From positions 1,550,001-1,614,000 of the forward strand of contig JAWHQI010000263.1 in NCBI GenBank assembly GCA_033032865.1: a stretch of DNA of 64,000 nucleotides. The letters are read 5' to 3'. The number at the start of each line of letters is the position of its first letter. The stretch's first letter is position 1. Position numbers and translations under genes: made by a program. The notes under the pieces are model-generated. The model had not been told where the DNA came from. It made no database searches and saw only the letters and a list, made by a program, of their open reading frames with translations. Shown piece by piece: positions 50,746 to 62,261 of the stretch. Origin of the DNA: Dactylorhiza incarnata. Lineage: Eukaryota > Streptophyta > Magnoliopsida > Asparagales > Orchidaceae.

Positions 50746-53118
50746 TCAAGAACTCCTTTTCCTCTTTTCTTCTTGTCTGGAGAAATAAGCATAAGGCTTG
50801 GGATGGTAAAACGGAGGTGGATCCGGAGCATCAGAATTATTATAACCAAATGCCCTGAAATGAATTCTTCTCTTCCTTTGAGCTGTCTCATGTTTTTCCC
50901 ATTCAAGTGAGCTGTAGCATTCAGATCTATTCATTTTGCCTTCATGGACTAACTTATAGGATTCAAGAATTATGTCTTTTGAGACTGGGCTCCAGATTTC
51001 TGGTAGAGCCTTCTCAACCTGAGCTTTGCTATGGCCTGCAGAGCTAGAACTCGGAACAGATCTACTCGCAGAGGGACCTTCACCATGTTTTCTTTTTCTT
51101 TTGGTCCCAGCCCTATCTGATTGATCTTCAACTAAAGGAGCCTTCCCAAGTAGTTCTTCTGGCCTTGGAGAAAACTGAGGAACAGGAACATCTGGATCAA
51201 TTTCTAACTCAGGAAAAATTTGATTATGAAGCCACGTTGCTGTTTTGAAGGAATAAGCATTAATATCAGCAATTTGCTTCAGCACCCTGGAAGAGAACTG
51301 ATCAAACTGTGATTTCCATGAGCTTTGAATAGCTGACACAGAGCTTTCCACTAAATCTGTCATTCTTTCCATTATAATGTCCTCCCCCTTTCTGACTTCT
51401 ACAGATAGGGTTTGGAGAGTATCATCTTTGAAATTTCCGACTTCATCAACAATCCTGAATGTATTTGCTTCAGCCTTGTCAGACAATGAGTCTTGAAGCT
51501 TTGTCATTGTAACAGTCTGAGCCAACACCGTGCCTATACCTTCAGTTGCATGTTCAATTTGCTTGCTCCCTAGGCTCATCAATTCAGAGAGATTTTCATA
51601 ATTTAATTTGATTTTAGCTAACTCCCTACCAAGATCACTTTCAACTGAGGCAATCTTCCTGTGAACAGTTGTCAAAGAGTTCTCAAACTGTTCACTCTGC
51701 TTCTTGAGCATAGCTTCAATCTTTCCCAGAAGAGAATCTGCATCAAGGATTGGAGGGGAAGGATGAGAAGAAATAAGAGTAACAGCAGGGGCAGCAACAT
51801 CATCTTCTTCACAACCTAGTTCATCAGGGAGCTCTTCAATCTCAAGAGAGTGAACCACATCATCTTCTTCACAACCTAGCTCATCTGGAGCATTCTTGGT
51901 TGTATCTAACTCTGACTCCCCCTCAACATGTACTAGGGGAGGTGATAATTCATGAACGGAATCATCATCATCGTCTTCAAAAACAAAATCAGCACCAGAC
52001 CCTGCCTTTTGGCCACTGGGACTGTGCACTTCAGATATTTCTTGTTGAATATTCTTTAGGACAGCTGAAACTATCTCATTTGCTAAAGAAGTTTCTGCTT
52101 CAATAACTGATGGAGAAGGAGGTGGTGGTGATGGAACTGAATCTGGAATGTGAACATGAGAGGGTGATGGAATAGAATCTGAAGGATCTGACTGTGTCAC
52201 TGATGAAATGAGTTTTGTTGGAGCTGATGAGGGCTGACCTTTGGCTTTGGAACGGATTGGTAGCTTGGCTCGACCTGAAGCTTTAGAGCGAATCCGTGGA
52301 GGAGGAGGAGAAGATGTAACTTTGGGTACCTGACCTTCAGAAGATGGAATTGGAATTTCTGCTTCACTTGCAACTGCAGACTGATGAGTCTCCCCCTCAG
52401 AAGTAGCACTGGCCATTCCCGGCTTCTTGATTCGAATGTCCCATCTCTGCATGGAGAGGACATCGATCTTCTTGAGATGATGGATAACTGTACCTTTGGA
52501 CATGTCAAAGATAGCTGGGTTGAACTGATTCAGGAACAATGAGATGATCCGGGCAAATTTTGGAGAATTAATGCAAGCCTTGATATTGGAGAATAAGATT
52601 GTGCCCCAATCTCTCTTTTTCCCTGACACAATTCCAACCATCAACAGAAAAGTCTCTTCAGACACATGCCCTTGTGTGCCTGTCTTGCAGAATAGAACCT
52701 TTAAGATAATGTCCACCAGGAGCTTCCCCGCATCATTCATCTTATGCCTCTTAACTGCAGAAAAATCTGAATCCAGACCACAGTACCTTGCTGTTCTCAA
52801 CCAGTCATTGTCATCTAGCACCTCTTCAGTAACAAGCTCAGATAAATGCAAGTACTTCACGAGGGTCTTAGGTGAGATTTTTATTTTAATGCCCTTGACG
52901 AATGAAACCAACATTCTCCCTTCCTTGATAGGCTTCACATTGATAAAGAACTCTTCAACCTCATCAAACAGCACCCGACAAGGATGCTCAAGAACGAAAG
53001 CAAGACCGGCGGCATCAAGCAAGCAAAATAGGTTCTTGAAGTCATCGGATAAACCGGCGATACCTGAGCGAACGACTTCATTGCCGACGCCAATCTTTGG
53101 ATGAGGAGAAGGCGCCAT
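50746..53118 (-). CDS. Third ORF of Sirevirus-like element, 790 aa, intact
   Basis: Lies 3' of pol, the position of the env-like ORF in Sireviruses. The frame opens upstream with GTG (53190), but the first ATG is 53118 (MAPSPHPKIG). Residues 1 to about 240 look globular (LSDDFKNLFCLLDAAGLAF, SPKTLVKYLHLSELVTEE) and recall the plant 'putative plant transposon protein' domain (Pfam PF20167); this is from memory. Next are a Pro/Ser region with basic KASGRAKLPIRSKAKG, an acidic region with a duplicated DELGCEEDDV, a likely coiled coil about 460-640 (LLGKIEAMLKKQSEQFENSL), and a nuclear-signal-like TKRKRKHGEG. I see no signal peptide or membrane segment, so an envelope role is not supported. The function is unknown. 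Confidence 0.8.
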   Translation of the reverse strand: MAPSPHPKIGVGNEVVRSGIAGLSDDFKNLFCLLDAAGLAFVLEHPCRVLFDEVEEFFINVKPIKEGRMLVSFVKGIKIKISPKTLVKYLHLSELVTEEVLDDNDWLRTARYCGLDSDFSAVKRHKMNDAGKLLVDIILKVLFCKTGTQGHVSEETFLLMVGIVSGKKRDWGTILFSNIKACINSPKFARIISLFLNQFNPAIFDMSKGTVIHHLKKIDVLSMQRWDIRIKKPGMASATSEGETHQSAVASEAEIPIPSSEGQVPKVTSSPPPPRIRSKASGRAKLPIRSKAKGQPSSAPTKLISSVTQSDPSDSIPSPSHVHIPDSVPSPPPPSPSVIEAETSLANEIVSAVLKNIQQEISEVHSPSGQKAGSGADFVFEDDDDDSVHELSPPLVHVEGESELDTTKNAPDELGCEEDDVVHSLEIEELPDELGCEEDDVAAPAVTLISSHPSPPILDADSLLGKIEAMLKKQSEQFENSLTTVHRKIASVESDLGRELAKIKLNYENLSELMSLGSKQIEHATEGIGTVLAQTVTMTKLQDSLSDKAEANTFRIVDEVGNFKDDTLQTLSVEVRKGEDIIMERMTDLVESSVSAIQSSWKSQFDQFSSRVLKQIADINAYSFKTATWLHNQIFPELEIDPDVPVPQFSPRPEELLGKAPLVEDQSDRAGTKRKRKHGEGPSASRSVPSSSSAGHSKAQVEKALPEIWSPVSKDIILESYKLVHEGKMNRSECYSSLEWEKHETAQRKRRIHFRAFGYNNSDAPDPPPFYHPKPYAYFSRQEEKRKRSS

Positions 53119-53398
53119 TGAAGCAAGAGGTAGAGAACTGTCGAACGGAGAAGATGAAGAATCGAGAACCACCGAGAACCACCGAAGCACAGAGACCTGT
53201 CGCAGATTGTCGCCGCTCGAGAGAAAGTCGAAAGGTCGGGGAAGTCTCGGAAATGGATTTCGTGAACATCAAGTTTTCGATTTCTTATATATATATATAA
53301 TTTTGATTTGACGTTAAAGTGACATTTTGAAGAAAATTAGACGAATGAACAGCGCATACCTGACGTTTGGAGTTTTTTTTTTTTTTTTTTAAACTATG

Positions 53399-53638
53399 TC
53401 TCGAGACATCGGTTATGTCTCGAGAACTCAGGAGTTTCAGCAAGTTATTTCCTTCATTGATGTCTCGAGTGATAACCCGTATCTCGAGACATCACCATAT
53501 CTCGAGATCTTGAACTTGTCTCGAGAAAACCAGCCTGTCTCGAGAAATCCCAGAAGTTCTTTGGATGTTGTCGAGACTTAAAGTGATTTATGTTTCGAGA
53601 AAAAAGAAAGTTCCCGAGACAACATGTAATTCTCGAGA
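53399..53638. repeat. TCTCGAGA palindrome array between pol and third ORF
   Basis: About seven perfect copies of CTCGAGA/CTCGAGT cores plus four variants in 240 bp, with an 18-T run just to the left (53372-53390). It is the same motif as in both LTRs but not a simple copy of the LTR array. Confidence 0.9.
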
Positions 53639-53715
53639 TATAAGCCTGAAGTTTTCAGGAAAAGTTCTGAATTTTTGTAATCTTCATGTCTTCATGGTTT
53701 TGCTTGATTTGATCA

Positions 53716-56700
53716 TTACTCCATGTTGAGCATTCCAAGTTCCGTCTTGAAGAAAGAGAACTTAGTCTCATCCAGTGGCTTCGTGAATATGTCTGCAACT
53801 TGCTTGTCCGTGGGAACATAACTCAGATTTATGTCACCCATCTCCACATGCTCCCGGATAAAGTGATATCGTAGCTCGATGTGCTTTGTCCGACTGTGAG
53901 AGACTGGATTATTTGCGATAGCAATTGCACTGGAAGAGTCGCAAAACATAGGAATGTCTTTGATCTTCATGTTGTAGTCTTGAAGTTGATTCTTTATCCA
54001 TAGAAGTTGTGCGCAACAACTGCCAGCAGAAATGTATTCCGACTCGGCGGTTGATATTGCAACACAATTCTGCTTCTTGCTACTCCAGGAAATAAGTCTC
54101 CTTCCGAGGAATTGGCACGTCCCGGAAGTGCTTTTTCTGTCGTCTTTGCTACCTGCAAAGTCTGCATCTGAAAAACCAATTAGTTCGCTATCATTACTTC
54201 TTAGGTACCATAAGCCAAGATTTGGTGTGCCTTTAAGGTATCTCAAAATTCGCTTTGCAGCAGTGTAATGGGATTCCTTAGAGTTCACCTGATATCTAGC
54301 ACATACACATGTAGAGAACATTATATCAGGTCTACTGGCAGTAAGGTAGAGCAAAGAGCCAATTATGCTTCTGTACTTGGTTTCATCAAAAGGTTTCCCT
54401 TTCTCATCCTTGTCCAGAGACGTAGCTGAGCTCATTGGAGTCCTCATAGAGGTTGCATTCTTCATTCCAAATTTCTTAATCAACTCCTTAGTGAACTTTG
54501 TCTGAGAAATGAAGATTCCATCTTCAGACTGTTTCACTTGAAGTCCTAAGAAATATTTCAGCTCACTCATACTGCTCATTTCAAATTTCCCTTGCATAAG
54601 TTTAGAAAACTTTTTGCAGAGGTTATTGTCCGTAGAGCCAAATATGATGTCATCGACATAGATTTGCACTAGTAAAATCTTGCCTTTTACTTCCCTAAGA
54701 AATAATGTTTTGTCTATCTTTCCTCTTGTGAACTTGTTCTCAAGAAGAAAGTTAGATAGCGTCTCATACCAAGCTCGAGGAGCTTGTTTCAAACCATATA
54801 AAGCTTTTTGTAATAAATAAACATGATTGGGATGATCAGGATTAACAAAACCTGGGGGTTGTTCAACGTATACTTCCTCTTTAATGTCTCTGTTTAGGAA
54901 AGCGGATTTGACATCCATTTGATATACGGTGAAACCCTTGAAAGCAGCATAAGCAAGGAAGAGTCTGATCGCTTCGAGCCTTGCTACTGGAGCGTACGTC
55001 TGATCGAAGTCGATACCTTCCTCTTGTCTGTATCCTTTAGCTACAAGTCTGGCTTTGTTCTTTATGATTGTTCCTTCTTCATCCAGCTTGTTTCTAAACA
55101 CCCATTTTGTTCCAATGACATTTTTGTCTTTGGGTTTTGGAACAAGTGTCCATACCTTGCAGCGTTTGAATTGATTTAATTCTTCTTCCATAGCAATTAT
55201 CCAAGATAGATCTTCATTTGCCTCTTGGAATTTCTTTAGTTCGACCTGCGAAAGAAAACTCAAATGCATATTCTCGTTAATGGTACCTCGTCTTGTTCTT
55301 ATTCCTTCATGAGGATCTCCTATGATCTGATCAACTGGATGATCCCTCATGTGTCGTAGCCTGAGGTTCCTTGCATGATTTGGACCAATAGGAGTTTCTT
55401 CTACTGTTGGAGTATCTTCCTCCACTTGGATTGGCTCTTCATCAGGATGATCTTCTTCATAGGTAGTTATTGGGGGAATCTTGATGAAGTGTTGAGAATT
55501 TTCTTCAACTGGCTGATCCAAGCTTAAGTCCTGCAACTTTGAACCTGTGTCTACAGAAGAAATGCTAGAGGAGCTGCCTTGTAGCATGCTTGTCTCATCA
55601 AATACAACATTAATAGATTCTTCTACCACTAGGGTTTTCTTATTAAAAACTCTATATGCCCTACTATGGCTACTATAACCTACAAAAGTACCTTCAAAGC
55701 TCTTTTCACTAAACTTAGTTTTGTAATGATTTCCATTGTTTAGCACAAAGCATTTACTACCAAAGATTCGAAAATAAGAAATGGTCGGTTTCTTGCCCTT
55801 TAGAAGTTCATAAGGAGTCTTTTCATGGTTTTTGTTTATGAGTGCTCTGTTTTGCACATGGCATGCAGTATTGACAGCTTCAGCCCAGAAATATTCAGGT
55901 AGTGAAGAGTCACTCAACATGATTCTGCAAGCCTCAATAAGTGTTCTATTCTTTCTCTCAGCTACTCCATTTTGTTGTGGAGTTCGAGGAGAGGAAAACT
56001 CATGAGAGATACCAAGGCTTTCACAGAATTCTGTCATGGCTCCAGATTCAAATTCTGTACCATGGTCACTTCTGATTTTGACCACCGAACAGTTAAATTC
56101 ATTCTGGACTTGCCTGACAAAGCTAGTAAAAGTGTCAAAGGTATCTGACTTGTGTTTCAGAAAGAATACCCAGGCAAAACGAGAGTAATCATCTACAATA
56201 ACCAATGTGTAAGACTTTCCTCCTAAACTCCTAATTTGCAAAGGACCAAACAAATCCATATGGAGCAGGTACAAACACCTGGTTGAATCTTTGCCAATAA
56301 TGCTCTTAAAGGTAGCCTTTGTTTGCTTGCCTTTTACACATGCATGACAAGGTCTATCTTTAACGCACTTAACATCTGGTGCATCGCGCACTAAGTTTTG
56401 AGAAAACAATTTATTAATAGTTTTGAGATTTATATGTGTTAATCTCTTATGTCATTGGTCAACAAGAGATGCACTATCTTTGGCTAAAAGACACACAGGT
56501 GTAGAAGATGATATACAAAGAAAATTTAAACAAAATATGTTTCTACAGCGAATGCCTGATAAAATCGTTTCATGATTTTCAGCCGACTTTATCAAACACT
56601 TATCTTTATGAAAATCAACAATGTATCCTTTATCACAAAGTTGACTTATGCTTATCAGATTATGTTGTAATCCTTCCACATAAGCTACATCGGAAAACGA

Positions 56701-56895
56701 TACATTACCATTAGAAATCATACCATAGCCTTTAGTTATTCCTCTGTCTGAACCGCCAAAAATAACTTTTGGACCGTTCGCAACTGGAATGTAGTTTTGC
56801 AAAAAGCTTCTTGTCCCGGTCATATGCCGAGAGCATCCACTGTCCAAGTACCAGATAGGATTTTTATTGGCCTTTGGACATACCTGCAAAAACAT
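53716..56895 (-). pseudogene. Sirevirus-like pol (protease, integrase, RT, RNase H) with one nonsense mutation
   Basis: The protease start is WYLDSGCSRHMTG (about 56840). A TGA at 56452-56454 replaces the expected Trp of the 'W-HKRL-H' GAG-pre-integrase motif. From 56409 the frame is open for 897 codons: [14 protein letters not shown], integrase with D52, D115 and E151 (DD35E) in that numbering, RT with [31 protein letters not shown] and YVDD (54660-54649, residue about 584), and RNase H with [29 protein letters not shown] and [14 protein letters not shown]. All catalytic residues are present, so one base change separates this from an open pol. A TAA (about 56899) lies between gag and pol. 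Confidence 0.92.
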
Positions 56896-56896
56896 A

Positions 56897-59206
56897 TTAT
56901 TTTGCCTTAGGAGCCCAAACAGGTTTGGGTCCTTGGTCCCTTGTCAGTTGAGCACCACGATGAATGTTAACATTGCGAGCGGTCTGCCTTGCAACGTTCA
57001 CTTGTGGTCTCCTAGTATACGTTGTGTTGAACCAACAATCAACGGTAAAGTGACCAATTTTGCCGCAGCACCAACAGTCGAATCTGTTGTACCTTCTTTT
57101 TACACTCTCCTGCTTAACTTTTTGAACGTTGGCTCTTGCAGGAGCAGTCCTTCTAGATGAGGATGCCTCATGGGGGCAGCACACACAAGGTGGTACTGTC
57201 TTCTTCGGCTTTGGTGCAACAGCCTTCACTTTTGGTGCTTTTTAGCGCTCGGGCCATGAACAAATGGACCGTATCCTTTCCGATTAATCTCTTGATAAGG
57301 TGCTTGAAAAGCACTATCACCAAAGTTTCGGGGAGGAGCCCATTCCTTATGATCATTCACAGGCGTAAAAGGAATTGGTTGTGTGAAATGACCATAGGAA
57401 CTCTCCATATCATAAGCATTCGTAGGGAATATAACTCTCTTGAATGCTACAGGCTCTTGATGAGCTTTCCCTTTTTCTTTGGTGGTAGCTTTTTTAGCAA
57501 CCAAACCATTCTTCTTAGCAATTGTGTTTTTAGAAGAATTGCTAGTACTAGCTTCATGCCCTATACCGCTCCCTTTTGCCTTAGTGGTAAAAGTACCAAT
57601 AATTGGCAGAACAGTTTTAGGTTGAGAGAATGCTTCAACCAATTTCTTCTCAGCCGCAAGCTGTTCCTCCAAGACTTTTATCGAATGATCTCTCAGGGCA
57701 AGAGTCTCTTCCGAGCTTTTGATCTTGTCTTTCAAGGCTTGGACTTCCTCTTTGAGAGAAGAAAGTTCTTCAATTTCTTTTCTCAAGTTAGATTCCACCT
57801 CCTTGAGAGCCATGATCTCCTTACCCTGAGTTTTGACAACCTTTCGGCACTTGTCAAAGCTTTGGAGCATTTTGGTATATTGAGACATGAGCTCAGATTC
57901 ATCGTCTGAGGGGTTATCCTTTTGTTCAGCCGAAGCATAATCAGAATCAGATAGAATAGTGTGATCATTTACCTTTCCGGTGTACGGGGGTGCTTCTTCA
58001 TCATCAGACATGGCCATCAGGCCGAAGTAAGCTTCTTCTTCATCACTCGACTCATCGGAGTCACTGTCGCTCAGAGTTTTGGCTTTCTTAGCGACGAAAC
58101 TTCTATCTGATTTCTTCTTTCCGTGAGTGGATTTCTTGTCTTCTTTTCTTCCACCTTCCTTCTTCTTGTAGGGACACTCAGCAATTATGTGCCCTGGCTT
58201 ATTACAACAGTAGCAAATAATGTCAGAAGAAGAATGTTTGTTCTGTTTGGATTTATACCTGTCATTATTGCTTGAGCCCTTCCTGTGATAGTCGCCATCA
58301 CGACGAGAATGTTTATGATCCGAGGAAGACGGCTTGTTGTTCATGTGCCTTCGTTTGTTCAGCAGTTTCTTAAACTGACGGGAAATCAAAGAGAACTCCC
58401 CATCAGACAGTTCGGAACAGTAGGAGCTGGCTTCCGATTCTTCTTCATTATCAGATTCCTTTTCTCTGATCGGTATCATGGCTTTGCTCTTCTTTGAACT
58501 CTCTGCCTTCAAGGCCAAGGTTCTTTCTTTGCTTGAAGCTCGATTTACATCCTCTTCAGACTTTCGGATGTTCATTTGCAGTTCATGAGACAACAGCTTC
58601 CCGAATAGATTTTGAGGTTCTAGACTTGGCAGTTTTCCAAACTCTCTAATAGCAACAATCTTGCTATCCCAGTCTTTCGTTAGGGAACGCAAGAATTTGT
58701 CATTTAGTTCACCGTTTGTGAACTCCCTGTCGTAGTTCCTCAAACCATTGACTATCTTGAAGAATCTTTCATACGCATCAGCAATGCACTCCTTCTTATT
58801 CTGCTTAAACGCCTCGTACTCTTGATTAAGTAGAGACTTCTTCTCTTACCTCGTCAGTACCTTCCATTAGAACAATTAAGGATGTCCACATCTCTTTGGC
58901 TGATTTGCAGTGGATTAAGTTTTGCAACATGGAATCGTCCACTGCACTAACAATTATGTTCTTAGCCTTCTTGTCAAGAGCAACAAGAGCTATCTCATCC
59001 TTATTCAAATCCATCATTTTCTTAGGTATCTGAACAGTAGGATTTGTTGACGAAGCGGTCATTGGCACATGGGGACCTTCTTCCACGACTTGGAAGATTC
59101 TGGGATCTGCAGCTTCCATATAAAAACGGACTTTTTCCTTCCACATAGGAAAGTTGGCCTTAGTGCAGATGGGCAGTTTCAGAGAGGATTCCTTGACTCT
59201 ATCCAT
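56897..59206 (-). pseudogene. Sirevirus-like gag with two frameshifts
   Basis: ATG at 59206 (MDRVKESSLKLPICTKANFP), 65 bp after the primer site. Then come the copia gag domain (AKNIIVSAVDDSMLQNLIHC, LNDKFLRSLTKDWDSKI), a knuckle CYCCNKPGHIIAEC (about 58210), Ser/Asp-rich linkers, a coiled coil (LSSLKEEVQALKDKIKSSEE) and a second knuckle CWCCGKIGHFTVDC (about 57060). Single-base frameshifts occur near 58840 and 57240, the latter at a run of A. The large gag with two CCHC boxes fits Sireviruses. Confidence 0.88.
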
Positions 59207-59270
59207 GGCTTGCTAGCAACTATAAGGATGGACCCTGTTCAAGGTGTTAACCTAGCAACGAACAGCGACC

Positions 59271-59281
59271 CTCTGATACCA
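59271..59281 (-). other. Primer binding site of Sirevirus-like element
   Basis: Minus-strand TGGTATCAGAG, two bases after the 5' LTR end. Complementary to initiator-Met tRNA. Confidence 0.92.
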
Positions 59282-59283
59282 AT

Positions 59284-60671
59284 TGAAGTATCTAGTTGCC
59301 TACCTAAATCACCTAGAGGGGGGTGAATAGGTGATCTCTACGTCTTTTGCGGAATTAAAAATTAAACGTAAAGCACACACACAAAATAGATCACAGCCAC
59401 AGATAACACCAGGAATTTATAGTGGTTCCCCGTACTTGGGTACTCCACTGCCGGCCTCGCCAATCTAGCACCACAGCTAGACTTGACTACTCACTAAATC
59501 TCGGATCAGAATGATCCTACAAACTCGGAGTCAAACTCCTACAATCTCAGAGAGAACCTCTCTTACAACTCGGAGAAAAACTTCTCCTACAACTCGGAGA
59601 ACAACCTCTCCTACAGCTCGGAGATAACAACTCCTACAATAGATGATAAAAGGTTTTGAACAATAAGATACCAGATCTGAATAACAGAGGCGTTTTTTTC
59701 CTTCTTCTTGAATGGCTTTTGAGAACGATGAGGAAGAACAACGATCCTTCAAATCTGTCTTTGGCAATCCGAAACGATCCAATAGAGGTTGTAGAATCAG
59801 AACACGGATCGATCGAATCCTTCTTTGATAGAAATCAGCAACTCAAATGAGTAGATCGATCTTCAATCGTAGGCGACGGCGAGGCGGCGCTTTTCTCGTT
59901 CTTTTTGAACGGGAGAGAAATTAAGGTTTAGAATGATTCGAAAACTTGTTGTAAACAACCCAAGAGCAATCCTATATATAGAGGGCAATGATTAAGGGCT
60001 AAATCGACCTTAAACACACTCAATATAGCCGTTAGGATCGGGAAGGAGCGTTTACGAAACGATAAGAACAGAGAAAAGAGAATAGAAATTAACGGACAGA
60101 ATTCTCGAGACATAAGGGATCTCTCGAGAACTAATGGATCTCTCGAGAACTGAGGTTGAAAGAACAAAAGGCTAATGTATCGAGAACTGACGGATCTCTC
60201 GAAACATGACGGAAATTTCGGTCTTAAGGACTTCTCGAGACATGCTTTATCTCTCGAGACATTCAGAACAGAATTACCGAAATCAAAAGAACTTGCCTCT
60301 CGAGACATGCTAGAACTCTCGAGACATGCATGATCTCTCGAGACATATCCTTAGAGAAATTGTTTTCAGAAATTTTCTTTTCCTCTTGAACACTTGCTGC
60401 AACCGCACTCCAAAGTCTTCAATAGTCTTGAAAATGAAGTGTACCCCAATAGAGAGATCACACATGAGTCATCACCATGTTTCATATAATGAGGAATTAC
60501 ATTGTATGAAACTGTGTTTGCAGACCCATTGTGACCTGACATTGATTTACACTTAGCAATGATAATCTGCAAGACAATACTAGAAAAGCATATCAAATAC
60601 AAAAGCAATTCAATCTTAGTTTAAGGGTGACTTCTCACAAATCAAGGTAATTGTGAATACAATTTCCAACA
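59284..60671 (-). repeat. 5' LTR of Sirevirus-like element
   Basis: 1388 bp, near-identical to 49133-50521. The TATA box CTATATATAG is at 59972-59981 (minus strand), and the TCTCGAGA array at 60103-60333 lies upstream of it in the direction of transcription, as an enhancer would. Confidence 0.95.
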
Positions 60672-61618
60672 GAATCTCATCCAGTAATAATCATGTCATC
60701 AATGTATAGCAAAAGAAAAATCTCTGAAGTGTGTGTAAACAGGGCCGAATAATAAGAACTCGCAACAAAACCAGTAGCCAAAATAGTCATGGTAAACCGA
60801 GAAAACCGAGCTCGAGGAGTCCGCTCAAACCTGCCAAGTAGAGTACATGACTCCTAGAGGAGGTGTCATGCAGACATCCTCAAACAATTCCCCATGTAGA
60901 AAGACATACTTTACATCTATTTGAAAGATAGGCCATGAATGAACGGATGCAACAGTAAGCATTCATTTTTGTTATAGGGGTGAATGTCTCATGGTAATCA
61001 ATTCCATATTGCTAAAGAAACCCTCGAGCAACCAATTTGGCCTTATAATGTTAAAGGTGTCGTCTGCTAAAGTCTTAAGCATATACACTTATTTGTAACT
61101 ACTAGGTTGTAAATATCTTGGGGATGTGTAGGTATCATTCAAAACTCTAAGCTCCTCATCCATGCATGTCTGTCATGCAGGTATAGTAAGAGCTTCCTGA
61201 TAGGTTTGGGACTCCTCATGACTAGAGGTAGTCACAAGAAATGATAGAAGAACAGAAGTTAAGAGTGATAAAAAAAAATTAGCAAGTAGAATTCTTATGT
61301 GGACGAGTGGAACGACAGAGAGCTTGAGGAGTAGAATTAACAAGGTTAATTCTAACACCATGGCCAATGGTGAGAGTGATTGAAGGACATTCTGAGAGGG
61401 GAGATGGAGAATGTGTCTTGTAAAAGAATATGTGCTTTGTACTCTAATCTTCCGCATGTCTCAATGTCTCGAATGGAGGGAGGTAATGGAAGCGGAAGCA
61501 AGGCAAAGAATAATAAGGCCGGATAAGAAGTTATCAGCGAACAGAGGATAGCCGCTCTGGCGGCGCTTATTTTTGTGTCCAACACAATGAATTGATTAAG
61601 TAATTAGTCTAATTAAAA
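60672..61618 (-). pseudogene. Old copia element, 5' part (integrase end to RT)
   Basis: Continues 49132. Minus-strand readings: IRILLANFFLSLLTS and TSSHEESQTYQEALTIPA (integrase-RT linker, 61460-61170), MDEELRVLN, YGIDYHETFTPI (about 61000), and LLLYIDDMIITG (60715-60680). Multiple stops and frameshifts. Together with 48250-49132 it is one element split by the Sirevirus-like insertion exactly in the RT active-site region. Confidence 0.78.
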
Positions 61619-61631
61619 AATTAATTCATTA

Positions 61632-61824
61632 AGGGCAAAGGGCAGCCCGGTGCACAAAGGCATCCCCGCGCAGCGAGGGTCCGAGGAAGGGTCCTACCAC
61701 AAGGGTGAAATGTAGGCAAACCTTACCATGCATTTTTGCAAGAGGCTGCTTCCAGGACTCAAACCCGTGACCTCAAGGTCAGACGGCAACACCTCAACCG
61801 GTGCGCCAAGGCTCCCCTTCTAAG
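61632..61824 (-). mobile_element. Au-type tRNA-derived SINE, copy 1
   Basis: On the minus strand it begins GGGGAGCCTTGGCGCACC (A-box region), with B box GGTTTGAGTCC, then CCCTTGTGGTAGGACCCTTC, and ends GTGCACCGGGCTGCCCTTTG. This is the layout of the widespread plant Au SINE family. Flanked by AATTAATTCATTA at 61619-61631 and 61825-61837. Confidence 0.9.
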
Positions 61825-61837
61825 AATTAATTCATTA

Positions 61838-62029
61838 CAAAAAAGGGCAGCCCAGTGCACAAAGGCATCCCAGCGCAGCGAGGGTCCGGGGAAGGGTCCC
61901 ACCACAAGGGTGAAATATAGGCAAACCTTACCAAGCATTTTTGCAAGAGGATGCTTCCAGGACTCGAACCCATGACCTCAAGGTCACACGGCAACACCTC
62001 AACCAGTGCACCAAGGCTCCCCTTCTAAG
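61838..62029 (-). mobile_element. Au-type tRNA-derived SINE, copy 2
   Basis: About 90% like copy 1 and in the same orientation (GGAGCCTTGGTGCACTGG; B box GGTTCGAGTCC; ends GGGCTGCCCTTTTTTG). Flanked by AATTAATTCATTA at 61825-61837 and 62030-62042, so both SINEs share the middle duplication. Confidence 0.9.
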
Positions 62030-62042
62030 AATTAATTCATTA

Positions 62043-62261
62043 AAAAAATCACGAGTTGAAGAATGGCGTTCAATATGTTGTTGTTTGGGGGATCGAGAAG
62101 GAGAAGTGCAGGCAGCTCGAGCGAGACACGCGCAGGGCTCGAGGAGACGAGGGTTGCGTGCGTCCAGTGGGAAAGATGGAGTGATTGTTCGAGGAAGGAG
62201 GTTGATTGCTCTGCGTGCAATCGACGTGGAAGGAGCAGGTGGCTCGATTCGGTGGAGAAAG
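62043..62261. other. Unassigned GC-rich DNA
   Basis: No supported gene. It ends where the second copy of the TGTAAGAAC LTR family begins. Confidence 0.4.

Larger units (their letters stand above)
49133..60671 (-). mobile_element. Complete Sirevirus-like Ty1/copia element, 11.5 kb, TSD GAATC
   Basis: LTRs of 1389 bp (49133-50521) and 1388 bp (59284-60671) differ at about six positions, about 0.4%, so insertion is very recent. Target duplication GAATC lies at 49128-49132 and 60672-60676. On the minus strand the order is 5' LTR, primer site TGGTATCAGAG (59281-59271), gag, pol, a third ORF, polypurine tract AGGGGGAGAT (50531-50522), 3' LTR. Long LTRs, a long gag, an extra 3' ORF and palindrome-rich regulatory DNA are Sirevirus traits. 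Gag and pol carry a few lesions while the third ORF is intact. Confidence 0.95.
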
